Source: JALZKA01 sp963734015 (lineage in GTDB: Bacteria; Actinomycetota; Thermoleophilia; Solirubrobacterales; 70-9). From it: a DNA stretch of 64,000 nt. This document shows positions 33,577 through 44,119 of the stretch, piece by piece; position 1 is the first letter of the stretch; every line of letters starts with the position of its first letter. A program made the translations under genes and the position numbers. The DNA is taken from the NCBI GenBank assembly GCA_963734015.1, contig CAVTFG010000002.1:1-64000 (forward strand). Reading direction: 5' to 3'. Under the pieces are notes generated by a model that saw nothing but the letters and a program-made list of their open reading frames with translations, did no database searches and was not told the DNA's origin.

Positions 33577-34868
33577 CAGGAGTCCCCGCTGGGACGACCG
33601 ATGCCCTCGTAGGTGAAGCCGGCGTCGCGGAGGGCCCCCGCGTCCAGGAAGTTGCGCCCGTCGACGACGAGCGGCCGCGCCATGCTCTCGCTGAGCGCCG
33701 GCCAGTCGAGCTCCGCGAACTCGTTCCACTCGGTGACCAGCACCGCCGCGTCGGCGCCGTCGAGAGCCTCGGCAGCCGAGTTCGCCAACTCGACGCTCGG
33801 CAAGAGCCCCGCGGCGCTCTTCTCGGCTACCGGGTCATAGGCGGTCACCACCGCACCCTCACCCTGGAGCCGTGCGGACAACACCAGGCTGGTCGCCTCG
33901 CGCATGTCGTCCGTGTCGGGCTTGAAGGCGAGGCCGAGCAGCGCGATCCGCTTCCCGACCAGCGAGCCGAGATGCTTCTCGAGCTTGGCGATCACCCGCC
34001 GTTTCTGGAGCTCGTTGACCTCGATGACCGCGTTGAGCAGCTGGAAGTGGTAGCCGGAGTTGCCGGCGAGCATCTTCAGCGCATCAACATCCTTCGGAAA
34101 ACATGAGCCGCCGAAGCCGACTCCCGCCCGCAGGAAGCTCGGGCCGATTCGCCGGTCGAGGCCCATGCCGCGCGCGACCTCGGTGACGTCGGCGCCGGTC
34201 AGCTCGCAGACGTTCGCGATCTCGTTGATGAACGAGATCTTGGTGGCCAGGAAGGCATTCGAGGCGAGCTTGATCATCTCGGCCGAGGCGACGTCGGTGC
34301 GCACGAGCTCGCCGCCGAGCGGCCGGTAGAGGTCCTCGACCGCGTCCGCAGCCGGTTCCGAGCCGGCGTCGGCGCCGATCACGACGCGATCGGGCTTCAT
34401 GAAGTCGTCGATTGCGGTGCCCTCCTTGAGGAACTCGGGGCAGCTCACGTAGGCAAGGTCGGGCTTGTCGCGGCGAATCGCGGCGCCGGTGCCCGACGGG
34501 ACCGTGCTCTTCATCACCAGCGCGTGGTCGGACTCTTCGGGGAGGCTTTGGACCACCGCTCGAACGCGGGAGAGGTCGGCGTCGCCGGAGTAGGTGGGCG
34601 GCGTGTCGACGCAGCAGAACAGCAGCCTGGCTCCCGCCAGCGTCTCCTCCACCGACGTGGTGAAGTTGAGTCGCTCGGCGTTCCGCGCCAGGATCTCGGC
34701 GAGGCCGGGCTCGTGGATGGTCACCTCACCGCCCGAGAGCGCCTCGACCTTCTCCTCGTCGATGTCGAGCGCGATCACGGGGTGGCCGAGCTCGGCGAAG
34801 CAGGTGGCCGTGACCAGGCCGACCCAGCCGACGCCGACGACGCCTATTGCCTGCTTCTCGTCGTTCAT
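33576..34868 (-). CDS. UDP-glucose/UDP-sugar 6-dehydrogenase
   Basis: A 430-residue enzyme with an N-terminal NAD fold (IGVVGVGWVGLVTATCFAEL), a middle dimerisation domain with SNAFLATKISFINEIAN, and the catalytic Cys256 in GFGGSCFPKD; the C-terminal domain has LLGLAFKPDTDDMREA. It oxidises a UDP-sugar at C6 to the uronic acid, most likely UDP-glucose to UDP-glucuronate. It heads the coupled sugar-nucleotide set and lies 34 bases after the broken LCP gene. It supplies precursors for acidic surface polysaccharide. Confidence 0.9.
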   Translation of the reverse strand: MNDEKQAIGVVGVGWVGLVTATCFAELGHPVIALDIDEEKVEALSGGEVTIHEPGLAEILARNAERLNFTTSVEETLAGARLLFCCVDTPPTYSGDADLSRVRAVVQSLPEESDHALVMKSTVPSGTGAAIRRDKPDLAYVSCPEFLKEGTAIDDFMKPDRVVIGADAGSEPAADAVEDLYRPLGGELVRTDVASAEMIKLASNAFLATKISFINEIANVCELTGADVTEVARGMGLDRRIGPSFLRAGVGFGGSCFPKDVDALKMLAGNSGYHFQLLNAVIEVNELQKRRVIAKLEKHLGSLVGKRIALLGLAFKPDTDDMREATSLVLSARLQGEGAVVTAYDPVAEKSAAGLLPSVELANSAAEALDGADAAVLVTEWNEFAELDWPALSESMARPLVVDGRNFLDAGALRDAGFTYEGIGRPSGDS

Positions 34869-34902
34869 GAATCCGTCCCCGGGAGGGACAGGAAGACTAG
34901 CC

Positions 34903-37013
34903 CTAGCCCTCGAACTCCCGCACGGCCGTCGCCACGGCGAACATCTCGTCCTCGGAGAGGGCGTGAGTGAGCGTGTTGTTCACCCAGTAGGCGCCATCAT
35001 CGGTCTTCCAGCCCACCAGCCGGACCCGATCCTGCTCGTAGAAGACGAGGTAGTCGCGGCCGTCGACCCGTGCGCACTTCATTGGGGTTGTTGAGGATCG
35101 GCGGCGTCGATCCAATTGACGCCGGCGACGCCGTAGTACGAGGTCCCGAAGCTCTCCTGGTAGGGCAGCACGTACTTGTAGCCCCAGTACGCGGGCGACT
35201 TCACCCCGTCTGGAGTCCGACAACATGCGCGCGCGATTCCTCGCTGATCCCCGCGTTGATGTTCTCGACGACCGCCGTCGGATACATGACCGGAAGGCCG
35301 GCCTTCTTGTCGCGCAGGAAGTCCTGGAACTGGGACGGCGTATTCCTCCGCCGTGGCGGCGACGTCGACCATCGCCGGGGCGGCAGGTTTCGTCGGGCTT
35401 CTCCTTGTCCTTGGGGTCCTTGCCGGGCTTCGTATCGGTGGGCTCGACCGGCTCCTCGGAAAGCTCGTCCAGGTCGTTCCCGAGGAACTGGTTCACCGCG
35501 ATCTCGACGTCCTCATTCGAGGCGCCGACGCCGGTCCCCTCGCGGTGAGCTCGCCGAGGCTTACCTGGCGCACCGGGGCGTTGCGAACGTCCACGAAGGA
35601 TCGGAGCATCCCGATGATGGTCGGGGCGTCGTTGATGTCCGAGGTCGTGTACTTGGTGAAGATGTCGATCAACTCGTCGCCGCCCCCGAACACGGGCAGC
35701 AACTCCTTGGGCGGGATCTGCTGGCGGGCCTCGCGCACGAACGACTGCTGCCGAGCGCCGCGAACGAGGTCGTTGTCGTTGTGCCGATAGCGGACGTAGT
35801 CGAGCGCCTCGTAGCCGCAGAGCTTGGTGTAGCCCGCCTCGATATCGATGTCGTCGTACTCGCCCCCGACCGGGTTGAAGTAGTGGCGATCGACGTCGAT
35901 ATAGACGCAGCCGATCGCGTTGATCGCGTCGTAGAAGCCCTCGAAGTTCACGTTGACGATGTGGTTGATTTCGATGCCCAACAGGTCCTTGACGGTCCTG
36001 AGCGTGAGCTGCGAGCCCCCGCCCTGCTTCTTCTCGAACTGCTCCCCGTATGAGTAGGCGGCGTTGAGGCGGTCGGTTCCGAAGCCCGGGATCTCGACCT
36101 GGAGGTCACGCGGCAGCGAGAGCAGCGAGAGGAACTCCTTCTCGGGGTCGACCCGCAACAGCATCGTGGTGTCGGAGCGGCCCGGATCACCGGGAGCGGT
36201 TGTGCGCTTGTCCGAGCCCAGGATCAGGATCGTCTGCGGATCGCCGCCCTCGACGTCGGAGAGGCTCTGTGCGACCGCTCGCTCAAAGGTCTCGTCGCCC
36301 TTGAGGTCGTTGCCGATGTCGGTGAGGTAGAGCAGGAACGCGATCGAGGTCGCTGCTGCGGTCGAGGCGACGACCACGAACGACGCCGCCAGGAAGCGCC
36401 ACCAGACGTTCCGCTTCGGCGCCTCGCCCGCGCCCTCATCGGGCAACGACGCCACGGCGCCGGCGACGGCCGCCTGGGCGCCGGACGTCGCCACACGATG
36501 CGCGGCGGTCTTCTCCGCCCTGGCCTTCAGGCCGGCGTGGGCGGCCTCCTGCTCGGCCTCGCGATCGGAGATCGCCAGCGTGTCCACCTCGACGGTCTCC
36601 TGGCCGGGCTTCTCGCCGGCATCGGGCTGGTCCTCGGCCTCCCCCTCGGCGTCAGGTTCCTCCGCGCCCTCGGGCTCCCCCTCGGCCCCGGCTTCGGGCT
36701 CCTCGGCGTCGGCCGTCTCAGCGTGGTCGTCCTCCTCGGGCTCAGCCTCGTCCTCGGCGTCGGTCGTCCTCGTCCTCGTCCGCCTCGTCCTCGGAGAACT
36801 CGAACTCGTCCGGGGGCTCCTCCCGCTCGTCGGCCTCCTCGTGGGCCTCTTCGCCGGCCCGCTCTGGGGTCGCCGCCTCTTCGTCGGCCGGCTCGTCCGC
36901 TTCGGCCCGGGCGCGTCCGGCCCACGTCTGAGGGCGCGGGGTCTCGGGGGCATCGCCGCCCTGCTCGGTGTCCTCGTCGTCGCCAGCTCGTCGTCACGCG
37001 GCTCGTCGATCAC
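34903..37013 (-). pseudogene. LCP (LytR-CpsA-Psr) family protein in at least eight frame pieces
   Basis: The parts make one LCP protein: a long acidic cytoplasmic N-terminus, a membrane helix (WWRFLAASFVVVASTAAATS), the LCP domain (TILILGSDKRT, GRSDTTMLLRVD, LSLPRDLQVEIPG, RLNAAYSYG, YVRYRHNDNDLVRGARQQ) and a C-terminal domain ending GAYWVNNTLTHALSEDEM. LCP proteins attach glycopolymers to peptidoglycan. The frame breaks near 36990, 36763, 35545, 35390, 35345, 35215, 35105 and 35068; at 35545 a G is missing from GGGG. Each piece stays protein-like. The GTG start overlaps the M20 stop. Flanking genes are intact. Either a very fresh pseudogene or a patch of poor base calls. Confidence 0.75.
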
Positions 37014-38110
37014 ACTTCGGCTCCGGCTTCGCTCAATCGCGACGGAAGTGACTCCACGAAGTCCGTGATCGTGCGGCGGTAGTTCGCCAGGGAGGGAATC
37101 GAGACCCATTCCTCGGGGCCGTGGTGGCCCGCGCCGAGCGGGCCGAACTCGACCGCCGGGATCCCCACCCGGAGGAACGAGACCGCGTCCGAGGCGCCGT
37201 CCCGCCCGATCGAGGTCACCTGGTCGGGATGGTGCGGCGACGCCGCGTCGCAGAGGGCGCGGACGAACGGCGACGCGGGATCGACGAGAGCGGGCGGCCG
37301 GCGGAAGGTCGAGATCACCTCGGCGCCCTCCACGCCCTTGACCTGATCGAGGATCGCCTCGGGCTCCTGCTCAGGCAGGTAGCGCACGTCCACATCGATC
37401 ACACAAGCGTCTGGCACCTTGTTGAGGGCGTCGCCTCCGAGGACCCGGCCGAGATTGATGGAAGGCCGGTCGTAGAGCTCGGAACTCTCCCCCGCGAACG
37501 GTAGCGCCTCGATCAGGTGGAATACCTCGATCGCCTTCAGAATCGCGTTTTCGCCGAGCCACGGCGTGGCCCCGTGCGCGGCCCGGCCATCGACTCGGAT
37601 CCGCATCGCCAGCACTCCCTTGGCGGCCACACCGACCAGCATGTCGGTCGGCTCGCCCGTGATCGCGAAGTCGCCGACGAATCCCTGCTCGAGCAGCAGG
37701 TCGCAGCCGCGCTCGACCTCCTCCTCGGACTCCTCGTCCGGAACGATCCCCAGGCGGACGCGGATGCCCTCCGAGCCCTGCAGGTCCGCGATCGCGAGCA
37801 TCAGGGCGGCGAGCGCGCCCTTCATGTCGTAGGCGCCGCGCCCGAAGAGGCGGTCGCCCTCGAGGCGCGGCTCGAACTGCTCCTCGTATCCGGGGACCAC
37901 ATCGAGGTGCCCGTGGAGCAGGACCGTGTGGGACGCATCCTCCGGCCCCGCATCGGCGACCAGGACGGGGAGCTCCCGCACGGCCAATTCGTGGACTTGG
38001 ACGTCGCGAGCTTCGAGCCAGCCGCGCACGAAACCCGCGCAGAGCTTGACGCCCTGCGCGTTCGAGCTGTCGAAGCCCACAAGCTTCTCGGTCAGCAATC
38101 GCTCATCCAT
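37010..38110 (-). CDS. M20-family metallopeptidase (DapE/ArgE-like)
   Basis: A 366-residue enzyme. Metal ligands appear in VLLHGHLDVVPGYE, GRGAYDMKGALAALM, the catalytic PDEESEEEVERG, AITGEPTDMLVG and AVEFGPLGAGHHGPEEW; the dimerisation domain has GRAAHGATPWLGENA. M20 enzymes cleave N-acyl or peptide bonds of small substrates such as succinyl-diaminopimelate or acetylornithine. The exact substrate cannot be told from sequence. Its stop overlaps the LCP start. The ATP synthase operon lies just upstream in the same direction. Confidence 0.85.
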   Translation of the reverse strand: MDERLLTEKLVGFDSSNAQGVKLCAGFVRGWLEARDVQVHELAVRELPVLVADAGPEDASHTVLLHGHLDVVPGYEEQFEPRLEGDRLFGRGAYDMKGALAALMLAIADLQGSEGIRVRLGIVPDEESEEEVERGCDLLLEQGFVGDFAITGEPTDMLVGVAAKGVLAMRIRVDGRAAHGATPWLGENAILKAIEVFHLIEALPFAGESSELYDRPSINLGRVLGGDALNKVPDACVIDVDVRYLPEQEPEAILDQVKGVEGAEVISTFRRPPALVDPASPFVRALCDAASPHHPDQVTSIGRDGASDAVSFLRVGIPAVEFGPLGAGHHGPEEWVSIPSLANYRRTITDFVESLPSRLSEAGAEV

Positions 38111-38136
38111 CGTGAGCGAACGAAGATAGTGGGCCG

Positions 38137-38556
38137 CTACCGCTCGGCAAGCTCGATGAAGGCCTCGGCCCGGGCCTTCTCGCGTTCCGCGACCTCGGCC
38201 GCCGCGCTGCCCTCCTCGGCCTCCGAGAGGCGCTGCTCCGCCTCCTCGAGCTTCTGCCTGAGCTCACCGGCGTCGAGCTCGTCCGGGGGAGTCGCCTCGG
38301 CGACCAGCACTCGCGCCCGGTTCGCGAACACCTCGAGCCAGCCCTCGCCCTGGGCGTAGCGCACGACGTCGGACTCTGACTCGGACGTCCAGAGGCGGAG
38401 CTCGTTCGGCACCAGCCGGGCGACCAGCGGCGCGTGGCGCGCCCGGATGCCGACCTCGCCCACCGAGGTGCGGGTCGAGAGCTGGAAGAGGTCACCGCGA
38501 AACACCTCGCCCTCCGGGGTGAGGACCTCCGCCTCGAGTCGGTGCTCGTCGGCCAA
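38137..38556 (-). CDS. atpC: ATP synthase F1 subunit epsilon
   Basis: A 139-residue subunit. The N-terminal beta-sandwich reads LEAEVLTPEGEVFRGD and GEVGIRARHAPLVARLVPNELRL; the C-terminal helices (ELRQKLEEAEQRLSEAEEG) form the regulatory hairpin. It sits in the central stalk and can block ATP hydrolysis. It is the last gene of the atp operon, three bases after atpD. The length is normal for the family. Confidence 0.93.
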   Translation of the reverse strand: MADEHRLEAEVLTPEGEVFRGDLFQLSTRTSVGEVGIRARHAPLVARLVPNELRLWTSESESDVVRYAQGEGWLEVFANRARVLVAEATPPDELDAGELRQKLEEAEQRLSEAEEGSAAAEVAEREKARAEAFIELAER

Positions 38557-38559
38557 GGA

Positions 38560-39981
38560 CTACTCCGACTTCTCCGAGCCGGTCACCTGGTCGATGCCGC
38601 CCTTCATGTAGAAGTCGCCCTCCGGCCGGTCGTCGTGCTCGCCGTCGAGGATCTCGCGGAACCCGCGGACCGTGTCGGCGACCGGGACGTACTCGCCGGA
38701 ACGGCCGGTGAACGCCTCGGCCACGAAGAACGGCTGCGAGAGGAAGCGCTCGATCTTGCGCGCCCGGCCCACGGCCAGCTTGTCGTCGTCCGAGAGCTCG
38801 TCGATGCCGAGGATCGCGATGATGTCCTGCAGCTCCTTGTAGCGCTGCAGCACCTCCTGAACCTCGGTCGCCGTCCGGTAATGGTCCTCACCCAGGATGT
38901 CGGGCTTGAGGATCGTGGACGTCGAGTCGAGCGGATCCACCGCGGGATAGATCCCCTTCTCCGAGATCGCGCGGGACAGGGTCGTCGTCGCGTTCAGGTG
39001 CGCGAACACGGACGCCGGTGCCGGGTCGGTGAGGTCGTCGGCAGGCACGTACACGGCCTGGATCGAGGTAACCGAACCCTGCTGGGTCGAGGTGATCCGC
39101 TCCTGGAGCTCGCCCATCTCGGTCTCCAGCGTCGGCTGGTAGCCCACCGCGGAGGGCATGCGCCCGAGCAGCGCCGACACCTCGGAACCCGCCTGGACGA
39201 AGCGGAAGATGTTGTCGATGAAGAGCAGCACGTCCTTGCCGCCCTGCTCGCGGAAGTACTCCGCCATCGTGAGGCCGGACAGGGCGACGCGGAGGCGGGC
39301 CCCGGGCGGCTCGTTCATCTGGCCGAAGACCAGCATCGTCCGTTCGATGACGCCCGATTCCTTCATCTCGAGCCAGAGGTCGTTGCCCTCGCGCGAGCGC
39401 TCGCCGACTCCGCAGAACGCCGAAAAGCCCTCGTGCTCCGCCGCGATGTTGCGGATCAGCTCCTGGATCAGGACCGTCTTGCCGACGCCGGCGCCGCCGA
39501 ACAGGCCGACCTTGCCGCCCTTCGCGTACGGGGCGAGCAGGTCGACGACCTTGATCCCGGTCTCCAGCATCTCCTGGGTCGGGGTGAGGTCCTCGACCTC
39601 GGGGGCGGGGCGGTGGATCGGCCAGCGCTCGTCGAAAGTGACTTCGCCGGCGTTGTCGATCGGCTCGCCCAGCAGGTTGAAGATGCGGCCGAGCGTGCCC
39701 TCGCCCACGGGCACCGTGATCGGGCCGCCGGTATCCGTCACCTCGTCGCCGCGCTGGAGGCCGTCCGTGGCGTCCATCGCCACGGTCCGAACCCTGTCGT
39801 CGCCCAGGTGCTGCTGCACCTCGCAGGTGAGGTCCATGGCGGCGCGGCCGTTGCCCTCGGGGACGGTGATCTTCAGCGCCGAGTAGATCTCCGGCAGGTG
39901 CTCCGGGAAAGCGACGTCGACGACGACGCCCAGCACCTGCTCGACGGTTCCGATGTTTCCGTTGCTTCCGTTCTCAGCCAT
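38560..39981 (-). CDS. atpD: ATP synthase F1 subunit beta
   Basis: A 473-residue catalytic subunit with P-loop GGAGVGKTVLIQEL, the catalytic Glu in GVGERSREGNDL, Walker B LLFIDNIFRF and PSAVGYQPTLETEMG. It carries the ATP-forming sites of F1. A 65-base gap with the dispersed double-hairpin repeat separates it from atpG. It has a usual length and no odd residues. Confidence 0.97.
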   Translation of the reverse strand: MAENGSNGNIGTVEQVLGVVVDVAFPEHLPEIYSALKITVPEGNGRAAMDLTCEVQQHLGDDRVRTVAMDATDGLQRGDEVTDTGGPITVPVGEGTLGRIFNLLGEPIDNAGEVTFDERWPIHRPAPEVEDLTPTQEMLETGIKVVDLLAPYAKGGKVGLFGGAGVGKTVLIQELIRNIAAEHEGFSAFCGVGERSREGNDLWLEMKESGVIERTMLVFGQMNEPPGARLRVALSGLTMAEYFREQGGKDVLLFIDNIFRFVQAGSEVSALLGRMPSAVGYQPTLETEMGELQERITSTQQGSVTSIQAVYVPADDLTDPAPASVFAHLNATTTLSRAISEKGIYPAVDPLDSTSTILKPDILGEDHYRTATEVQEVLQRYKELQDIIAILGIDELSDDDKLAVGRARKIERFLSQPFFVAEAFTGRSGEYVPVADTVRGFREILDGEHDDRPEGDFYMKGGIDQVTGSEKSE

Positions 39982-39991
39982 CTATCTCCTT

Positions 39992-40049
39992 AATCAGCCG
40001 GCTCAACAACGCCGGGGCTCGGCTTCGCACTTCGTGCTCCGCCTCACTA
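39992..40049 (-). repeat. Dispersed double-hairpin repeat, copy 1 (atpG-atpD gap)
   Basis: On the plus strand CCGGC-TCAACAAC-GCCGG forms hairpin 1 and GCAC-TTC-GTGC hairpin 2, ending in CCTCACTA, where CTA is the atpG stop codon read on the other strand. In copy 2 both stems change on both sides (CCGCC/GGCGG and GCCC/GGGC) and pairing is kept. The element follows the stop codon directly and fills most of the atpG-atpD gap. Confidence 0.75.
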
Positions 40050-40964
40050 GCCAAGCGCTTCCGCGCCGGCGACTACTTCCAAGATTTCCTGCGTGATCTC
40101 CGCCTGCCGCACCCGGTTCATCTCCAGGGTCAGGTTGTCGATCATCGAATCCGCGTTCTCCGACGCGTTCCGCATCGCGGTCATCCGCGCGCCGTGCTCG
40201 GACGCGGCGGACTCGAGCAGCGCGCGATAGACGGACAGGTCCACGTACTCCTCGAACAGCATCGGCAAGAGGGTCTCGGCGTCGGGCTCGTAGATCAGCT
40301 CCGACTTGGCGTGCGCCTCGGCCAGCTCGGGGTCGGCGGGCTCCTCGGGCTCGGGCACTCCCTCTCCGAAGACCTCGGCCTCCTGCACGGGCAGGAGCGT
40401 CTGCCGCCGCACGTATTGCGTAAGCGGCGAGACATAGCGGTTGTAGATCACGTCCACCCGGTCGACCTCCTCGTCGCGGTAGGACCGGACGAGGTCGTGA
40501 GAGATCTCGCGTGCGTTCAGGAAGCCGGGACGGTCCGTGAAGCCGACGTACGAGGCGCGCACGGCCTCGCCGCGGAAGGTCATGGTCGAGTTGCCGCGCC
40601 GGCCGACGACGGCAAACGAGACCTCGGCGCCCTCGGCTTCGAACTCCCTCCGCAGGCGAACGCCCTCACGCACGATCTGCGTGTTGAAGCCGCCCGCGAG
40701 GCCCCGGTCGCCCGTCACCAGCGCGATCGTGACCCGCTTCGTCTCGCGCTGCTGAAGCAGCGAGAGCCGGCTCGAGACGCCCTCGGCGGCCTCGGCGACC
40801 TCGCGGGTCATCTTGCGGATCGCCTGCGCGTAGGGGCGCATCGCATCGATCCGCTGCTCGGCCCGGCGGAGCCGGGCGGCCGCGACCATCTCCATCGCGC
40901 GCGTGATCTTGTGGATGTTCCGCACGCTGGCGATGCGGTTCTTGACTTCCTTCTGGGTGGCCAT
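40047..40964 (-). CDS. atpG: ATP synthase F1 subunit gamma
   Basis: A 305-residue rotor shaft. The N-terminal helix VKNRIASVRNIHKITRAMEM, the central TGDRGLAGGFNT and the C-terminal DSMIDNLTLEMNRVRQAEIT are the classical gamma signatures. An acidic insert (EGVPEPEEPADPELAEA) in the middle is typical of actinobacterial gamma subunits. It lies six bases after atpA. Its stop codon is part of the dispersed repeat. Confidence 0.95.
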   Translation of the reverse strand: MATQKEVKNRIASVRNIHKITRAMEMVAAARLRRAEQRIDAMRPYAQAIRKMTREVAEAAEGVSSRLSLLQQRETKRVTIALVTGDRGLAGGFNTQIVREGVRLRREFEAEGAEVSFAVVGRRGNSTMTFRGEAVRASYVGFTDRPGFLNAREISHDLVRSYRDEEVDRVDVIYNRYVSPLTQYVRRQTLLPVQEAEVFGEGVPEPEEPADPELAEAHAKSELIYEPDAETLLPMLFEEYVDLSVYRALLESAASEHGARMTAMRNASENADSMIDNLTLEMNRVRQAEITQEILEVVAGAEALG

Positions 40965-40970
40965 GATCGA

Positions 40971-42623
<1,653 letters not shown>

Positions 42624-42651
42624 TGTGTCTTTCAGCTCCTAGTTTCGCTAG

Positions 42652-43185
42652 TCAAGCCGCCGAAGCGACTTCCTTTCTCAGTCTTTCCAGCTTTGCGCGC
42701 AGGCTGGCGTCGAGCACCATGTTGCCGACGCGAAGCACGAGCCCGCCGAGGATGTCCTCGTCGACGTCGCTCGCAAGGTCGATCTGCATGTTGGTCTTGC
42801 GCTCGATCTCCCCGCCGACGCGCTCGACCACGCTTTCGTCTAGCGGCACGGCGCTCGTCAACCGCACCTCGAGCCTGCGGTTCTCCTTCGCCCACAGCTC
42901 GTCGAGATGCTGGCGGATGCGGAAGATCGCGGGCATGCGGTGCTTCTCCGCGAGCAGCTCGAGGAAGTTCACCAGCTCGTCGTTGCCCTGAGACACGACC
43001 TTCCCGATCCCGTCCCGCTTCTCCTCCGAGGAGAAGTAGGGGCTGAACAGGAAGATCTGCAGCTCGCGGTTCTCGGCGAGCGCATCGGCGAACTGGCCGA
43101 GCTGCTCGTGCACCTCGTCGAGCTTGCCGGCCTCGTTGGCGACCTCGAACAGAGCGTCGCCATAAACGCGAGCGATCTCTTCCAT
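42652..43185 (-). CDS. atpH: ATP synthase F1 subunit delta (OSCP)
   Basis: A 177-residue peripheral-stalk subunit. It begins EEIARVYGDALFEVANEAGK and ends with GGLVLRVGNMVLDASLRAKL, both typical of the OSCP fold. It links F1 to subunit b. Unlike some mycobacteria, delta is not fused to b here. The start is set by GGAG located eleven bases upstream, inside the 7-bp tandem repeat that fills the gap from atpF. Confidence 0.94.
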   Translation of the reverse strand: MEEIARVYGDALFEVANEAGKLDEVHEQLGQFADALAENRELQIFLFSPYFSSEEKRDGIGKVVSQGNDELVNFLELLAEKHRMPAIFRIRQHLDELWAKENRRLEVRLTSAVPLDESVVERVGGEIERKTNMQIDLASDVDEDILGGLVLRVGNMVLDASLRAKLERLRKEVASAA

Positions 43186-43220
43186 CAGTCGCCAGTCTCC
43201 AGTCGCCAGTCGCCAGTCAC
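43186..43220 (-). repeat. Five-copy 7-bp tandem repeat in the atpF-atpH spacer
   Basis: Plus-strand units are CAGTCGC, CAGTCTC, CAGTCGC, CAGTCGC and CAGTCAC, with no gap. The array spans the whole distance between the atpF stop and the atpH ATG. On the coding strand the CAGTCTC variant reads GAGACTG, and with the preceding base makes the GGAG Shine-Dalgarno of atpH, eleven bases before the start. Confidence 0.8.
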
Positions 43221-43822
43221 TAGCTGCGATCGCCTCCGTTGCTCTGATCGCCGGCCAGGGCGCCGAAGTCGACCTCGGCGAGCGCTTCCTCGACCAGCTT
43301 CTGGTGATCTTGGTCGCTGAGGGACTTGCGCGTCAGCGTCTCGGTGGCGAGCACGGTCAGGTCCGCGACCTCCTTGCGGATCTGCTCCAGCGAGCGGCGG
43401 GTCTCGGTCTCGATGTCCTTGCGAGCGGCGGCCACGAGCTCCTCGCGCTTCGCCTTGCCGTCGGCCGTGGCCTCGGCCAAAGCCGCGTCCGCCGCCTTGC
43501 GAGCGCGGGCGTTGATGTCGTCCGCCTGCTCGCGAGCTTCCTTGAGCCGCGCGCGGTACTCCTCCAGCAGCTCGTCTGCCTCCTGCCGGGTCTTCTCGGA
43601 TTCCTCGATGTTGTCCCGGATCGCGTCGGCGCGCTTCTGGAGCGCCTCCGAGATCTTCGGGAAGGCCGTCTTCGAGAGGACGAACATCGTCACCCCGAAC
43701 AGGAGCAGGGTCCAGAGCATCAGCCCCAGTCCCGGCGAGACGAGGAAGCTGCCGCCCTCGTCCTCCGCGTGGGTCTCGGCCTGCGCAAGCAGGAAGAGAC
43801 CGATGTCGCCCAGTACGTCCAT
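43220..43822 (-). CDS. atpF: ATP synthase Fo subunit b
   Basis: A 200-residue subunit with an N-terminal membrane helix (GLGLMLWTLLLFGVTMFVLS) and a long charged coiled coil rich in Glu, Arg and Ala. It forms the stator between Fo and the delta subunit. An acidic pre-helix segment (AETHAEDEGGSFLVSP) precedes the membrane helix, as in other actinobacteria. The gene is five bases from atpE. Only one b subunit gene is present. Confidence 0.94.
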   Translation of the reverse strand: MDVLGDIGLFLLAQAETHAEDEGGSFLVSPGLGLMLWTLLLFGVTMFVLSKTAFPKISEALQKRADAIRDNIEESEKTRQEADELLEEYRARLKEAREQADDINARARKAADAALAEATADGKAKREELVAAARKDIETETRRSLEQIRKEVADLTVLATETLTRKSLSDQDHQKLVEEALAEVDFGALAGDQSNGGDRS

Positions 43823-43826
43823 GTGC

Positions 43827-44105
43827 CTAGAGGAAGAAGGCGATCAGGCCGAAGATGAACGTGTAGAACGCGACGGCCTCGGTCAGCGCGAACCCGAGCC
43901 AGCGGATCGCCTGCAGCTCGTCGCGCATCTCCGGCTGCCGGGCGACCGACTCGATCTCCTTGCCGAAGATGATGCCGATGCCGATGCCGGCGCCGATCGA
44001 GCCGAGGCCCGCGCCGATGCCGAGGGCGATGGCCTTGCCGGCGTCGGTGACTCCGACATCGGTGACCACCTCAGTCGACTGCGCGAGTGGGATCAACAGG
44101 TCCAT
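43827..44105 (-). CDS. atpE: ATP synthase Fo subunit c
   Basis: A 92-residue subunit with two membrane helices, the loop ESVARQPEMRDE and the ion-binding Glu76 in LGFALTEAVAFYTF. The residue after Glu76 is Ala and not Ser/Thr, and there is no clear Gln pair in helix 1, so a proton ring is more likely than sodium. The N-terminal 20 residues before helix 1 are longer than in E. coli. AAAGGAGC lies before ATG 44105. Confidence 0.95.
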   Translation of the reverse strand: MDLLIPLAQSTEVVTDVGVTDAGKAIALGIGAGLGSIGAGIGIGIIFGKEIESVARQPEMRDELQAIRWLGFALTEAVAFYTFIFGLIAFFL

Positions 44106-44119
44106 GGATGCTCCTTTGC

